A stretch of DNA of 7,326 nt from JANNRR01 sp031401675 (GTDB taxonomy: Bacteria; Pseudomonadota; Alphaproteobacteria; Rhodobacterales; Rhodobacteraceae): contig JANNRR010000083.1 of the NCBI GenBank assembly GCA_031401675.1, positions 1-7,326 of the forward strand, read 5' to 3'. A program made the position numbers and the translations under genes. The notes under the pieces were generated by a model, which saw only the letters and a list, made by a program, of their open reading frames with translations, did no database searches and had not been told where the DNA came from. How positions within the stretch are numbered: the first letter of the stretch is position 1; every line of letters starts with the position of its first letter. Shown in pieces: positions 1 through 6,192 of the stretch.

Positions 1-1157
1 ACCACGCCGGCGCCGACGGTGCGGCCGCCTTCGCGGATGGCGAAGCGCAGTTTTTCCTCCATCGCGATCGGGGCGATCAGGTCGACGACGAACTTCAGGT
101 TGTCGCCCGGCATCACCATCTCGGTACCCTCCGGCAGGATCACCGTGCCGGTCACGTCCGTCGTGCGGAAATAGAACTGCGGGCGATAGTTGGCAAAGAA
201 CGGCGTGTGCCGGCCGCCCTCGTCCTTGGTCAGGATATAGGCCTCGGCCTCGAACTTGGTGTGCGGCTTCACGCTGCCGACCTTGCACAGGACCTGGCCG
301 CGCTCGATGCCCTCGCGGTCGATGCCGCGCAACAACAGCCCGACATTGTCGCCGGCCTCGCCCTGATCCAGAAGCTTGCGGAACATTTCCACACCGGTGC
401 AGACCGTCTTCTTGTTCGGTCGGATGCCGACGATCTCGATCTCTTCGCCGACCTTGACGATGCCGCGCTCGATGCGCCCCGTCGCCACGGTGCCGCGGCC
501 GGAGATCGAGAACACGTCCTCGACCGGCATCAGGAACGGCTGATCGACCGGGCGCACCGGGGTCGGGATGTAGGTGTCGACCGCTTCGATCAGCGCCCGG
601 ATGCTGGCCTCGCCGATCTCGGGCATGGTGCCGTTCATCGCGTGCAGCGCCGAGCCCTTGATGATCGGGATGTCGTCGCCGGGATAGTCGTATTTCGACA
701 GCAGCTCGCGGATTTCCATCTCGACCAGTTCGACCAGTTCCTCGTCGTCGACCTGATCGATCTTGTTCAGATACACCACCATGTAGGGGATGCCGACCTG
801 ACGGCCCAACAGGATGTGTTCGCGGGTCTGCGGCATCGGGCCGTCGGCGGCGTTCACCACCAGAATGGCGCCGTCCATCTGCGCCGCACCGGTGATCATG
901 TTCTTCACATAATCGGCGTGGCCGGGGCAGTCGACATGGGCATAGTGGCGGTTGGCGGATTCGTATTCCACATGCGCGGTGGAAATCGTGATGCCGCGCG
1001 CCTTCTCTTCCGGGGCGGCATCGATCTGGTCGTACGAGCGGAACTCGCCGAAATACTTGGTGATCGCCGCCGTCAGCGTCGTCTTGCCATGATCGACATG
1101 GCCGATCGTGCCCACGTTCACATGCGGTTTGGTCCGTTCAAACTTTGCCTTCGCCAT
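1..1157 (-). CDS. tuf: Elongation factor Tu (3' end cut by window edge)
   Basis: Translation elongation GTPase that delivers aminoacyl-tRNA to the ribosomal A site. The reverse strand reads MAKAKFERTKPHVNVGTIGH from an ATG at 1155-1157. The G1 loop GHVDHGKT lies at residues 19-26, followed by the DCPGH and NKID GTPase motifs, then the beta-barrel domains II and III. The last residues visible are ...REGGRTVGAGVV. That makes 385 full codons, so about six residues (normally ending in a KIIE-like tail) lie outside the window, consistent with the 391-394 residues usual for the family. No key residue is missing. It has its own 148-base upstream gap rather than a ribosomal-protein or fusA gene, which suggests the stand-alone tuf copy found in many proteobacteria rather than the str-operon copy; its downstream neighbour, often a tRNA gene and secE, is not visible. 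I see no strong Shine-Dalgarno sequence; the leader just before the ATG is GGGGTGCCGCACG. Confidence 0.98.
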   Translation of the reverse strand, partial: MAKAKFERTKPHVNVGTIGHVDHGKTTLTAAITKYFGEFRSYDQIDAAPEEKARGITISTAHVEYESANRHYAHVDCPGHADYVKNMITGAAQMDGAILVVNAADGPMPQTREHILLGRQVGIPYMVVYLNKIDQVDDEELVELVEMEIRELLSKYDYPGDDIPIIKGSALHAMNGTMPEIGEASIRALIEAVDTYIPTPVRPVDQPFLMPVEDVFSISGRGTVATGRIERGIVKVGEEIEIVGIRPNKKTVCTGVEMFRKLLDQGEAGDNVGLLLRGIDREGIERGQVLCKVGSVKPHTKFEAEAYILTKDEGGRHTPFFANYRPQFYFRTTDVTGTVILPEGTEMVMPGDNLKFVVDLIAPIAMEEKLRFAIREGGRTVGAGV

Positions 1158-1202
1158 CGTGCGGCACCCCGTTTTGCGGGCCAGCCATGACCCGGTTGAA
1201 AC

Positions 1203-1214
1203 ATCGCCGGCGAT
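1203..1214. repeat. 12-base perfect palindrome in the tuf leader
   Basis: ATCGCCGGCGAT is a perfect self-complementary 12-mer between the candidate tuf -10 box and the tuf start codon. With no loop it cannot form a good RNA hairpin, so any role would be as a DNA site. Its GC-rich core is common by chance in this base composition. Confidence 0.4.
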
Positions 1215-1240
1215 CTATGCGCTCGGCGCGGGGAAATCAA
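1213..1240 (-). promoter_or_regulatory. Candidate tuf promoter
   Basis: On the minus strand TTGATT (1235-1240, four of six matches to TTGACA) is followed 15-16 bases later by CATAGAT (1213-1219), a weak -10 match. Transcription would start near 1206, giving a leader of about 50 bases before the tuf ATG at 1157. Rhodobacterial promoters often combine a good -35 with a poor -10, so this is plausible but not secure. A 12-base palindrome sits exactly where the start site would fall. Confidence 0.35.
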
Positions 1241-1261
1241 GCGCCGGTTCGGGATTTGGCC

Positions 1262-1271
1262 GCCATATGGC
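1262..1271. repeat. 10-base palindrome between the lipoprotein gene and tuf
   Basis: GCCATATGGC is a perfect palindrome lying about 20 bases upstream of the candidate tuf -35 box and about 35 bases past the stop codon of the lipoprotein gene. It could be a binding site or part of a weak secondary structure. No T-run follows on the minus strand, so it is not a convincing terminator. Confidence 0.3.
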
Positions 1272-1305
1272 CGGGATCAAGGGGGCCAGTAAGGCGGCCG
1301 GGCCT

Positions 1306-1965
1306 TCAGTCCAGCGGTGCCACGGTGACCAGATCGACGACCGGTCCGGCATCCGGCACGATCGCTGCAGTCGGATCGTCCGGCAGTTCCAGCGCCGACG
1401 GCGTTCCCGGCGGATTGCGGGCAGCTTCACCGCCAAACCACGCCTCGTTCTCGCGCAGCCAGTCCTCGATCTTGCGCGCCATGTTGTAGCTCAGGTTCTT
1501 CAGTTGCTCCGCCTTGTTCTGGGTCAGACCCGATCCGACAAACGTCGCACCGGTGAAGCTTTCAAACACGAAAAGCTGCTTCGGCTCGGCGTTGATCTTG
1601 GCCCCCAGAGCATCGTCCCACACCGAAACCGACGCCACCAGGATCGACTTCGGCTTGGCCACAACCGGAATGCCGGGAATGGCCAGGGCGTAAGCGTCGA
1701 TGTTCACCCCGAGGTGATAGTACTTGTCGCCGGTGTAGCGCCCCATCCGGGCCTCGATCGCCTCTTCCAGCGCCGCCTTCAGTTGCTCTGGCGTGGCTTC
1801 GCGCGACAAGGGACCGATCTGGGCGTTTTCCGAAACCACGATGTTGTGGCCGAAAAAGAAATTGCCGATCGGCACCGGCGTTTCGGCCAGGTCGTCCTTC
1901 GGCGCGCAGCCGGCCGCCAGACCCAGAATAGAAATCGCAATCAGGCAGCGCAGGGCAGGGATCAT
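1306..1965 (-). CDS. Uncharacterised lipoprotein, 219 residues
   Basis: A probable membrane-anchored lipoprotein of unknown function. The ATG at 1963-1965 was chosen over an in-frame upstream ATG at 2079 for two reasons. It gives a proper type II signal peptide (Arg6, hydrophobic stretch about 8-18, lipobox LAAGC with the lipidated Cys at residue 20), and it is preceded by AAAGGA about nine bases upstream on the coding strand. The 38 residues added by the longer start look non-coding. The mature protein is mixed alpha/beta: FFFGHNIVVSENA (about 36-48), an acidic helix (about 58-73), LGVNIDAYALAIPGIPVVAK (about 85-104), a beta segment SILVASVSVW (107-116), a helical segment (about 148-174), and an Ala/Pro/Asp-rich, probably disordered tail from about 180. 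Ala-Pro-Lys after the Cys lacks the Asp+2 that retains lipoproteins in the inner membrane in E. coli, so outer-membrane sorting is possible. I do not recognise the family beyond an impression that it occurs in Rhodobacterales. Confidence 0.85.
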   Translation of the reverse strand: MIPALRCLIAISILGLAAGCAPKDDLAETPVPIGNFFFGHNIVVSENAQIGPLSREATPEQLKAALEEAIEARMGRYTGDKYYHLGVNIDAYALAIPGIPVVAKPKSILVASVSVWDDALGAKINAEPKQLFVFESFTGATFVGSGLTQNKAEQLKNLSYNMARKIEDWLRENEAWFGGEAARNPPGTPSALELPDDPTAAIVPDAGPVVDLVTVAPLD

Positions 1966-1994
1966 CGACGGCCATCCTTTGTCGGGCGTGGCCA

Positions 1995-2023
1995 GCAATA
2001 CCGCAGCGCCTTGGCCGCTGCAA
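1995..2023 (-). promoter_or_regulatory. Weak candidate promoter of the lipoprotein gene
   Basis: On the minus strand TTGCAG (2018-2023) and TATTGC (1995-2000) are separated by 17 bases, which would give a leader of about 20 bases before the ATG at 1965. Each hexamer matches consensus at only about half its positions. The alternative is a start further upstream in the AT-richer part of the intergenic region. Confidence 0.25.
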
Positions 2024-2171
2024 TCACGCCTGCTTGATGGCGTGCATTGGGCACCAGCCACACCGGCGCAGTTCCGCACACTGTTCCGAAACGCTTGATC
2101 ATCAGGACAATCCGCTCAAAAGACATCAGGTGTCACGGTTGGAACTGGTTTCAACACTGTCGAACGATCAA

Positions 2172-2201
2172 TTGACAGGCATTCATTCAAGGGGGTATCA
2201 T
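2172..2201 (+). promoter_or_regulatory. Near-consensus sigma-70 promoter of the toxin-antitoxin cassette
   Basis: TTGACA (2172-2177, perfect -35) is followed 18 bases later by TATCAT (2196-2201, five of six matches to TATAAT). Transcription would begin near 2208, leaving a leader of about 32 bases before the ATG at 2240. The two lines of sequence around it are about 45-47% GC, clearly lower than the coding DNA on either side. The -10 box overlaps the left arm of the inverted repeat at 2198-2243, the arrangement expected for repression by steric block. The -35 is itself overlapped by the palindrome TCAATTGA (2168-2175). Confidence 0.7.
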
Positions 2202-2243
2202 GGGGTCCATAGAAACACTTTATGACCCAATAGGACCCCATGA
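2198..2243. promoter_or_regulatory. Operator-like inverted repeat spanning promoter and start codon
   Basis: An 11-base perfect inverted repeat, TCATGGGGTCC (2198-2208) and GGACCCCATGA (2233-2243), is separated by 24 bases. The left arm overlaps the -10 box and the right arm contains the antitoxin start codon (2240-2242). A third half-site, GACCC at 2224-2228, lies between them. GGGTC/GACCC centres fall at 2205, 2226 and 2236, spacings of 21 and 10 bases, so all three lie near the same helical face. Because transcription should start at about 2208, the left arm is largely missing from the mRNA, which favours a DNA operator over an RNA hairpin. Autorepression by the antitoxin or the toxin-antitoxin complex is the usual logic in type II modules; here it is inferred. 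Confidence 0.6.
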
Positions 2244-2593
2244 AAACCGAACTTGAAATCAGCGACGTCGTCATCTGGTTCAAGCACCTTCCGGCAGCCG
2301 ATCTTGTCTCGCGTCTGGACGGGCTGGAGCCTGAGGCCGAGATCGTATTGCAGATCAACGAGGTGGTCGGTTCATGGCGACGGATGAAAACCGGGAAGGA
2401 CGGACGGCTGACACGCGGGATCAGGCCGGTGGGTCGCATGCAGCCGATCTGGCAAGGCTGGTATGAAACCCGCAAGGGCGAACGGGTGACGGTGCAGGAG
2501 GTGACGCTTGCTGACGACTACCTGAGCGCGTCAACCGCGCTGTTCAGCGAATGGTCCGAACCCGAAGACGAGGCGGCTTTCAGTGATCTGTGA
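2240..2593 (+). CDS. Probable antitoxin of a PemK/MazF module, unclassified family
   Basis: A 117-residue soluble protein immediately upstream of, and overlapping by 11 bases, a MazF-like toxin gene. The ATG at 2240 is the first possible start, since an in-frame TAG lies at 2231-2233; AGGA at 2232-2235 is a close-spaced ribosome site. I see no AbrB/SpoVT, ribbon-helix-helix, Phd or helix-turn-helix signature. Visible parts are an N-terminal segment ISDVVIWFKHLPAADLVSRL (about 7-26), an acidic strand-like segment EAEIVLQINEVVGSW (about 32-46), a basic Gly-rich core RMKTGKDGRLTRGIRPVGRMQ (about 48-68), an Arg/Lys-rich linker, and a strongly acidic C-terminus (SEWSEPEDEAAFSDL, 103-117). The acidic tail could bind the basic RNA-binding face of the toxin, as MazE tails do, and the basic core could bind DNA. 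The antitoxin role is inferred from gene order, overlap and the operator-like promoter, not from homology. An alternative is an accessory protein of unknown function. Confidence 0.8.
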   Translation: MKTELEISDVVIWFKHLPAADLVSRLDGLEPEAEIVLQINEVVGSWRRMKTGKDGRLTRGIRPVGRMQPIWQGWYETRKGERVTVQEVTLADDYLSASTALFSEWSEPEDEAAFSDL

Positions 2594-2918
2594 CCGGTTG
2601 GAAACCGTGGTAATTCCGTTCCCCTTCGCCGAAATTCCGGTGCTGAAGCGGCGTCCGGTTGTGGTCTTGTCGGGCCGGAGCTTCAATCAGGCGAACGCGG
2701 CAACCCTGGTGGCAATGGTAACCTCCACCACGACAACAGCGTGGCCGAGCGACTTGCGGATCGGCAACCTGGAGTCTGCCGGTCTGCGGGTGCCCTCGAT
2801 CCTGCGGTGGCGGTTGACCACAATTCCCAATGGGCTGATCATCCGCAAACTGGGTCGGCTGACCGGGCTCGACCGCCTTGCCTGCGAGCGCGGCGTGGCG
2901 GACATGATTCTGGATTGA
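2583..2918 (+). CDS. PemK/MazF-family toxin (endoribonuclease)
   Basis: A 111-residue protein with the PemK/MazF layout: first strand and loop VVIPFPFAEIPVLKRRP (about 9-25), second strand VVVLS (26-30), AATLVAMVTST (39-49), AGLRVPSILRW (about 66-76) and the C-terminal IIRKLGRLTGLDR segment (about 86-98). Family members cleave RNA at short sequences to halt translation. Arg24-Pro25 and Thr47 align in position and 23-residue spacing with the Arg25/Thr48 active-site pair of Bacillus subtilis MazF. The conserved Gly-Asp preceding the first strand is replaced by Leu-Glu (residues 6-7). The GTG start at 2583 is supported by GAGG at 2570-2573 with a nine-base spacer and by overlap with the upstream gene, which implies translational coupling. 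Later alternative starts (TTG at 2598, GTG at 2607) would delete the N-terminal segment. It ends 9 bases before the convergent stop codon of parC. Activity is untested; the family call is strong. Confidence 0.85.
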   Translation: MICDRLETVVIPFPFAEIPVLKRRPVVVLSGRSFNQANAATLVAMVTSTTTTAWPSDLRIGNLESAGLRVPSILRWRLTTIPNGLIIRKLGRLTGLDRLACERGVADMILD

Positions 2919-2927
2919 GCCAAGCGG

Positions 2928-5285
2928 TCAGGTAAACCGGTTGTCCCTCGGGAAGCCGCGCGGGGCCGTGCGGCCAGCGGTGGCGCGTTTGGCCAGCCAT
3001 TCGGACAGATCGCTTTCGGTGCGGGTGCGACCGGCAGGGTCCTTCCAGGTCAAGCCGTCGGCCAAAGCAAACGTCGTGGCGTCGGCCAGCCCGCCATCCT
3101 TGTACTTCTGCAACCTGACACCCTTGCCTCGCGCCATTTCCGGCAGGTCCACCAGCGGAAAGACCAGCACTTTGCGATTGTCACCGACCACGGCGACATG
3201 GTCGCCCGCCACAAAGCGGCAGACCAGCGCCCGCGCCGCCCCGGTCAGATTCAGCACCTGCTTGCCGGCTCGGGTCTGCGCCACCACCTCGTCCGCCGCC
3301 ACCACAAAACCGTCACCGTCGGTCGACGCGACCAGCAACCGCGCGCCGGGGCGGTGGATGAACAGAGCGACAATCTCGGCCTCGTTCGGCAGATCGACCA
3401 TCAGGCGCACCGGCTCGCCCATGCCGCGCCCGCCGGGCAGGGTGCTGCCCGCCAGGGTGTAGAACCGCCCGTTCGAGGCGAACAGCAGGACCTTGTCGGT
3501 GGTTTCGGCATGGAACAGGAACCGCCCTTCATCCCCGTCCTTGAACTTCAGGTCCTGATCGGCTGGCAGGTGCCCCTTCATTCCCCGGATCCAGCCCATT
3601 TTCGAACAGACCACGGTGATCGGCTCGCGCTCGATCATGGCTTCGGGCGACACTTCCTCGACATCGGCGGCCAGCGCGAACCGGGTCCGGCGCGCCCCGG
3701 CGCCGGTGCCCTTGCCGAACAGCTTCTGGACGTCGCGCAGTTCGCTGCCGATGCGCTTCCATTGCAGCTTGTCGGACTCCAGAAGCCCTTGCAGATCGTC
3801 GCGCTCCAGCAGCAGCGCATCCCGCTCTCGCCGCAGTTCCAGTTCCTCCAGCTTGCGCAGCGACCGCAGCCGCATGTTCAGGATCGCCTCGGCCTGAACC
3901 TCGCTCAGGGTCGGGTCATCGTCGGCAGCGGGCAACGGTGACACATAATCGCGTTCCGAGCCGGCCCGCGGCAGCGCGCGCGCCCAATCCTCGAACATCA
4001 GGGCCTGCTTCGGCTCGCCGTCGTAGCGAATGATGTCGATGACCCGGACAAGGTTCAGATAGACGATGATGAAGCCCTCCAGGATTTCCAGCCTGGCATC
4101 GATCCGTTCCATCCGGTGGCGCGACCGCCGCAGCAGCACGTCGCGGCGGTGGTCGAGAAACGCCCGCAACACGTCGCGCAGGCTGCAGACGCGGGGGGTC
4201 CGCCCGTCGATCAGCACGTTCATGTTCAGGCTGAACCTGATCTCCAGATCAGAGTTGCGAAACAGCATGCCCATCAGCAGGTCGGCATCGACTGTCCGGC
4301 TGCGCGGCTCGATCACCAGCCTGACATCCTCGGCGCTCTCGTCGCGCACATCGCCAAAGATCGGAATTTTCTTCAGCTGGATCAGTTCGGCCAGCCGCTC
4401 GACCAGCCGCGATTTCTGCACCTGAAACGGGATCTGCGTGACCACGATCTGCCACATGCCGCGCCCCAGGTCCTCGATCTGCCATTCCGAGCGCAGGCGG
4501 AACGACCCGCGCCCGGTCCGGTACGCCTCCAGAATGCTGTCCGCCGGTTCGACGATGACGCCGCCAGTTGGGAAATCCGGCCCCGGCACCAGCGCCACCA
4601 GCGCCGCGATGCTGGCCTCCGGTTCCTTGATCAGCAGCAGACAGGCGTCGATCAGTTCGCCCAGATTGTGCGGCGGGATGTTGGTGGCCATCCCGACGGC
4701 AATGCCGCTGGAGCCGTTGGCCAACAGGTTGGGGAACGCGGCTGGCAGCACCACCGGTTCCTCCAGCGTGCCGTCGTAGTTCGGGCGGAAATCCACGGCA
4801 TTTTCCGCCAGCCCCTCCATCAGCGCTTCCGAAGCTGCGGTCAGCCGCGCCTCGGTATAGCGGGCGGCGGCAGGGTTATCGCCGTCGATGTTGCCGAAAT
4901 TGCCCTGCCCGTCGATCAGCGGGTAGCGCAGGTTGAAATCCTGCGCCAGCCGGGCCAGCGCGTCATAAATCGCCTGATCGCCGTGCGGGTGGTAGTTGCC
5001 CATCACGTCGCCCGAGATCTTGGCCGACTTGCGAAAGCCGCCGGTTGGCGACAGTTTCAGCTCGCGCATCGCATAAAGGATGCGGCGGTGCACCGGTTTC
5101 AGCCCGTCGCGCGCATCCGGCAGGGCGCGGTGCATGATGGTGGACAGGGCATAGGTCAGATAGCGTTCGCCGATGGCGCGGCGCAGGGTTTCGGAAACCT
5201 GCAGCGGCCCATCGCCGTTGCGCCCGTCGCCCGGGGGGGTGGCGTCGCCGGGCACGTCGTCGGGGATGTCGGTGGTATCGGTCAT
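2928..5285 (-). CDS. parC: DNA topoisomerase IV subunit A
   Basis: Catalytic subunit of topoisomerase IV, which with ParE decatenates daughter chromosomes by ATP-driven double-strand passage. The protein is 785 residues from the ATG at 5283-5285 (MTDTTDIPDD...). An in-frame start 51 codons further up would run into the divergent gene and adds non-conserved sequence, so it was not used. The N-terminal breakage-reunion domain runs from about residue 30 to 490: LPDARDGLKPVHRRILYAM (55-73), the quinolone-region HPHGDQAIYDAL (99-110), and the catalytic tyrosine Tyr143 in AARYTEARL. A helical segment ILNMRLRSLRKLEELELRRE lies at about 465-485. The C-terminal beta-pinwheel follows from about 545, without a canonical GyrA box, which fits ParC rather than GyrA. 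The residue aligning with E. coli Ser80 is Gln104, and Asp108 aligns with Glu84. It is convergent with the toxin gene and divergent from the dehydrogenase gene. I see no strong Shine-Dalgarno before the ATG. Confidence 0.96.
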   Translation of the reverse strand: MTDTTDIPDDVPGDATPPGDGRNGDGPLQVSETLRRAIGERYLTYALSTIMHRALPDARDGLKPVHRRILYAMRELKLSPTGGFRKSAKISGDVMGNYHPHGDQAIYDALARLAQDFNLRYPLIDGQGNFGNIDGDNPAAARYTEARLTAASEALMEGLAENAVDFRPNYDGTLEEPVVLPAAFPNLLANGSSGIAVGMATNIPPHNLGELIDACLLLIKEPEASIAALVALVPGPDFPTGGVIVEPADSILEAYRTGRGSFRLRSEWQIEDLGRGMWQIVVTQIPFQVQKSRLVERLAELIQLKKIPIFGDVRDESAEDVRLVIEPRSRTVDADLLMGMLFRNSDLEIRFSLNMNVLIDGRTPRVCSLRDVLRAFLDHRRDVLLRRSRHRMERIDARLEILEGFIIVYLNLVRVIDIIRYDGEPKQALMFEDWARALPRAGSERDYVSPLPAADDDPTLSEVQAEAILNMRLRSLRKLEELELRRERDALLLERDDLQGLLESDKLQWKRIGSELRDVQKLFGKGTGAGARRTRFALAADVEEVSPEAMIEREPITVVCSKMGWIRGMKGHLPADQDLKFKDGDEGRFLFHAETTDKVLLFASNGRFYTLAGSTLPGGRGMGEPVRLMVDLPNEAEIVALFIHRPGARLLVASTDGDGFVVAADEVVAQTRAGKQVLNLTGAARALVCRFVAGDHVAVVGDNRKVLVFPLVDLPEMARGKGVRLQKYKDGGLADATTFALADGLTWKDPAGRTRTESDLSEWLAKRATAGRTAPRGFPRDNRFT

Positions 5286-5340
5286 GCAACCCGTGTAATT
5301 CGGGCGGTGAATCCGGTCCAGTGCCGAATGCGGGGGTGCT

Positions 5341-6171
5341 TTGGCACAGAAATCGATCCTGATCACCGGTTGCTCGTCCGGTATCGGCTTTGACGCAGCG
5401 CACGGGTTGCGCCGGCACGGCTGGCGGGTGTTCGCCACGTGTCGGAAACCCGCCGACTGCGCGCGCCTGTGGGCCGGGGGGCTGGAAAGCTTTCCGCTCG
5501 ACTATGCCGATCCGGCCAGCCTTGCGAAGGCCGTCGCCGAAACGATTGCCCGCACCGGCGGTACGCTGGACGCGCTGTTCAACAACGGTGCCTACGGTCT
5601 GCCCGGCGCGGTCGAGGACCTGCCGCGCGACGGCCTGCGTGAGATTTTCGAGGTCAACCTGTTTGGCGTGCATGACCTGACCCGCCGGATCATCCCGGTG
5701 ATGCGGGCGCAGGGGCATGGCCGGATCGTCAACTGCTCTTCGGTGCTTGGTCTGGTCGGTGCGAAATGGCGCGGGGCCTATGTCGCCACCAAGTTCGCCT
5801 TGGAGGGCCTGAGCGATGTGCTGCGGATTGAAATGCGCGACACGCCGATCCGGATCATCCTGATCGAACCCGGCCCGATCACCAGCCGCATCCGCGCCAA
5901 TTCCATCCCGCATTTCGAACGCTGGATCGACTGGCAGAATTCGCCCCGCGCCGAACAGTACCGCCAGAGCCTGCGCAAGCGGCTGTACGACGACAGCGGC
6001 CCGGACCGCTTCGAACTGCCAGCCGCCGCCGTCACGGCCAAACTGATCCGGGCTTTGGAGGCGGCGAACCCGCGGCCAAGGTACTATGTCACCACGCCCA
6101 CCCATGTTGTCGGCAGCCTGAAACGCCTGCTGTCCAGCCGCGCCCTCGATTGGGTGCTTGGCAAGGGCTGA
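5341..6171 (+). CDS. Short-chain dehydrogenase/reductase, NADP-type, 276 residues
   Basis: A classical SDR oxidoreductase with a Rossmann fold; the substrate cannot be told from sequence. The cofactor loop TGCSSGIG is at residues 9-16. Arg35 in FATCRKP after the second strand suggests NADP(H) preference, and Asp54 sits in the LDYAD segment. The usual NNAG is NNGAYG (81-86), Asn106 lies in EVNLFG, and the catalytic set is Ser134 (NCSSVLG), Tyr147 and Lys151 (YVATK). EPGPI at 176-180 closes the active site. The TTG at 5341 is the only start that yields the complete first strand (MAQKSILITG): no other start codon lies in frame between it and the TGA at 5308-5310, and a GGGGG run sits four bases upstream. 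The start region lies across a 55-base gap from divergent parC, so the two promoters must overlap or lie in each other's coding sequence. The C-terminal extension (about 190-276, with PRPRYYVTTPTHVVGSLKRLL) resembles SDRs acting on hydrophobic or steroid/retinoid-like substrates, but this is only a resemblance. Confidence 0.93.
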   Translation: MAQKSILITGCSSGIGFDAAHGLRRHGWRVFATCRKPADCARLWAGGLESFPLDYADPASLAKAVAETIARTGGTLDALFNNGAYGLPGAVEDLPRDGLREIFEVNLFGVHDLTRRIIPVMRAQGHGRIVNCSSVLGLVGAKWRGAYVATKFALEGLSDVLRIEMRDTPIRIILIEPGPITSRIRANSIPHFERWIDWQNSPRAEQYRQSLRKRLYDDSGPDRFELPAAAVTAKLIRALEAANPRPRYYVTTPTHVVGSLKRLLSSRALDWVLGKG

Positions 6172-6192
6172 TCCACCAGACCCCAGTCCCAT

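Noticed and set aside
207..1190. Long plus-strand open frame antisense to tuf
   Set aside because: Its protein is low-complexity His/Asp/Arg/Ala-rich sequence typical of the reverse of a GC-rich gene, while the opposite strand gives a complete EF-Tu.
1258..1299. GGCCGCC / GGCGGCC inverted repeat as terminator of the lipoprotein gene
   Set aside because: The loop is 28 bases and the minus strand continues with AAATCC rather than a T-run.
2034..2225. 63-codon plus-strand frame upstream of the antitoxin
   Set aside because: It spans the promoter and operator, has no ribosome site and no recognisable protein pattern.
2240..2918. Recent foreign origin of the toxin-antitoxin cassette from base composition
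   Set aside because: Hand counts give about 60-65% GC in the two genes, similar to neighbours; only the promoter region is AT-richer.
4116..5393. 425-codon plus-strand frame antisense to parC
   Set aside because: Gln/Arg/His-rich shadow of the parC coding frame with no recognisable domain.
1966..5438. Upstream in-frame starts for the lipoprotein gene (2079) and parC (5438)
   Set aside because: The extra N-terminal residues are not signal-like or conserved in style, and the internal starts give a proper lipobox or a normal ParC N-terminus.
4963..6192. 409-codon minus-strand frame across the parC start and the SDR gene
   Set aside because: It overlaps two well-supported genes in other frames and its translation has no domain pattern.
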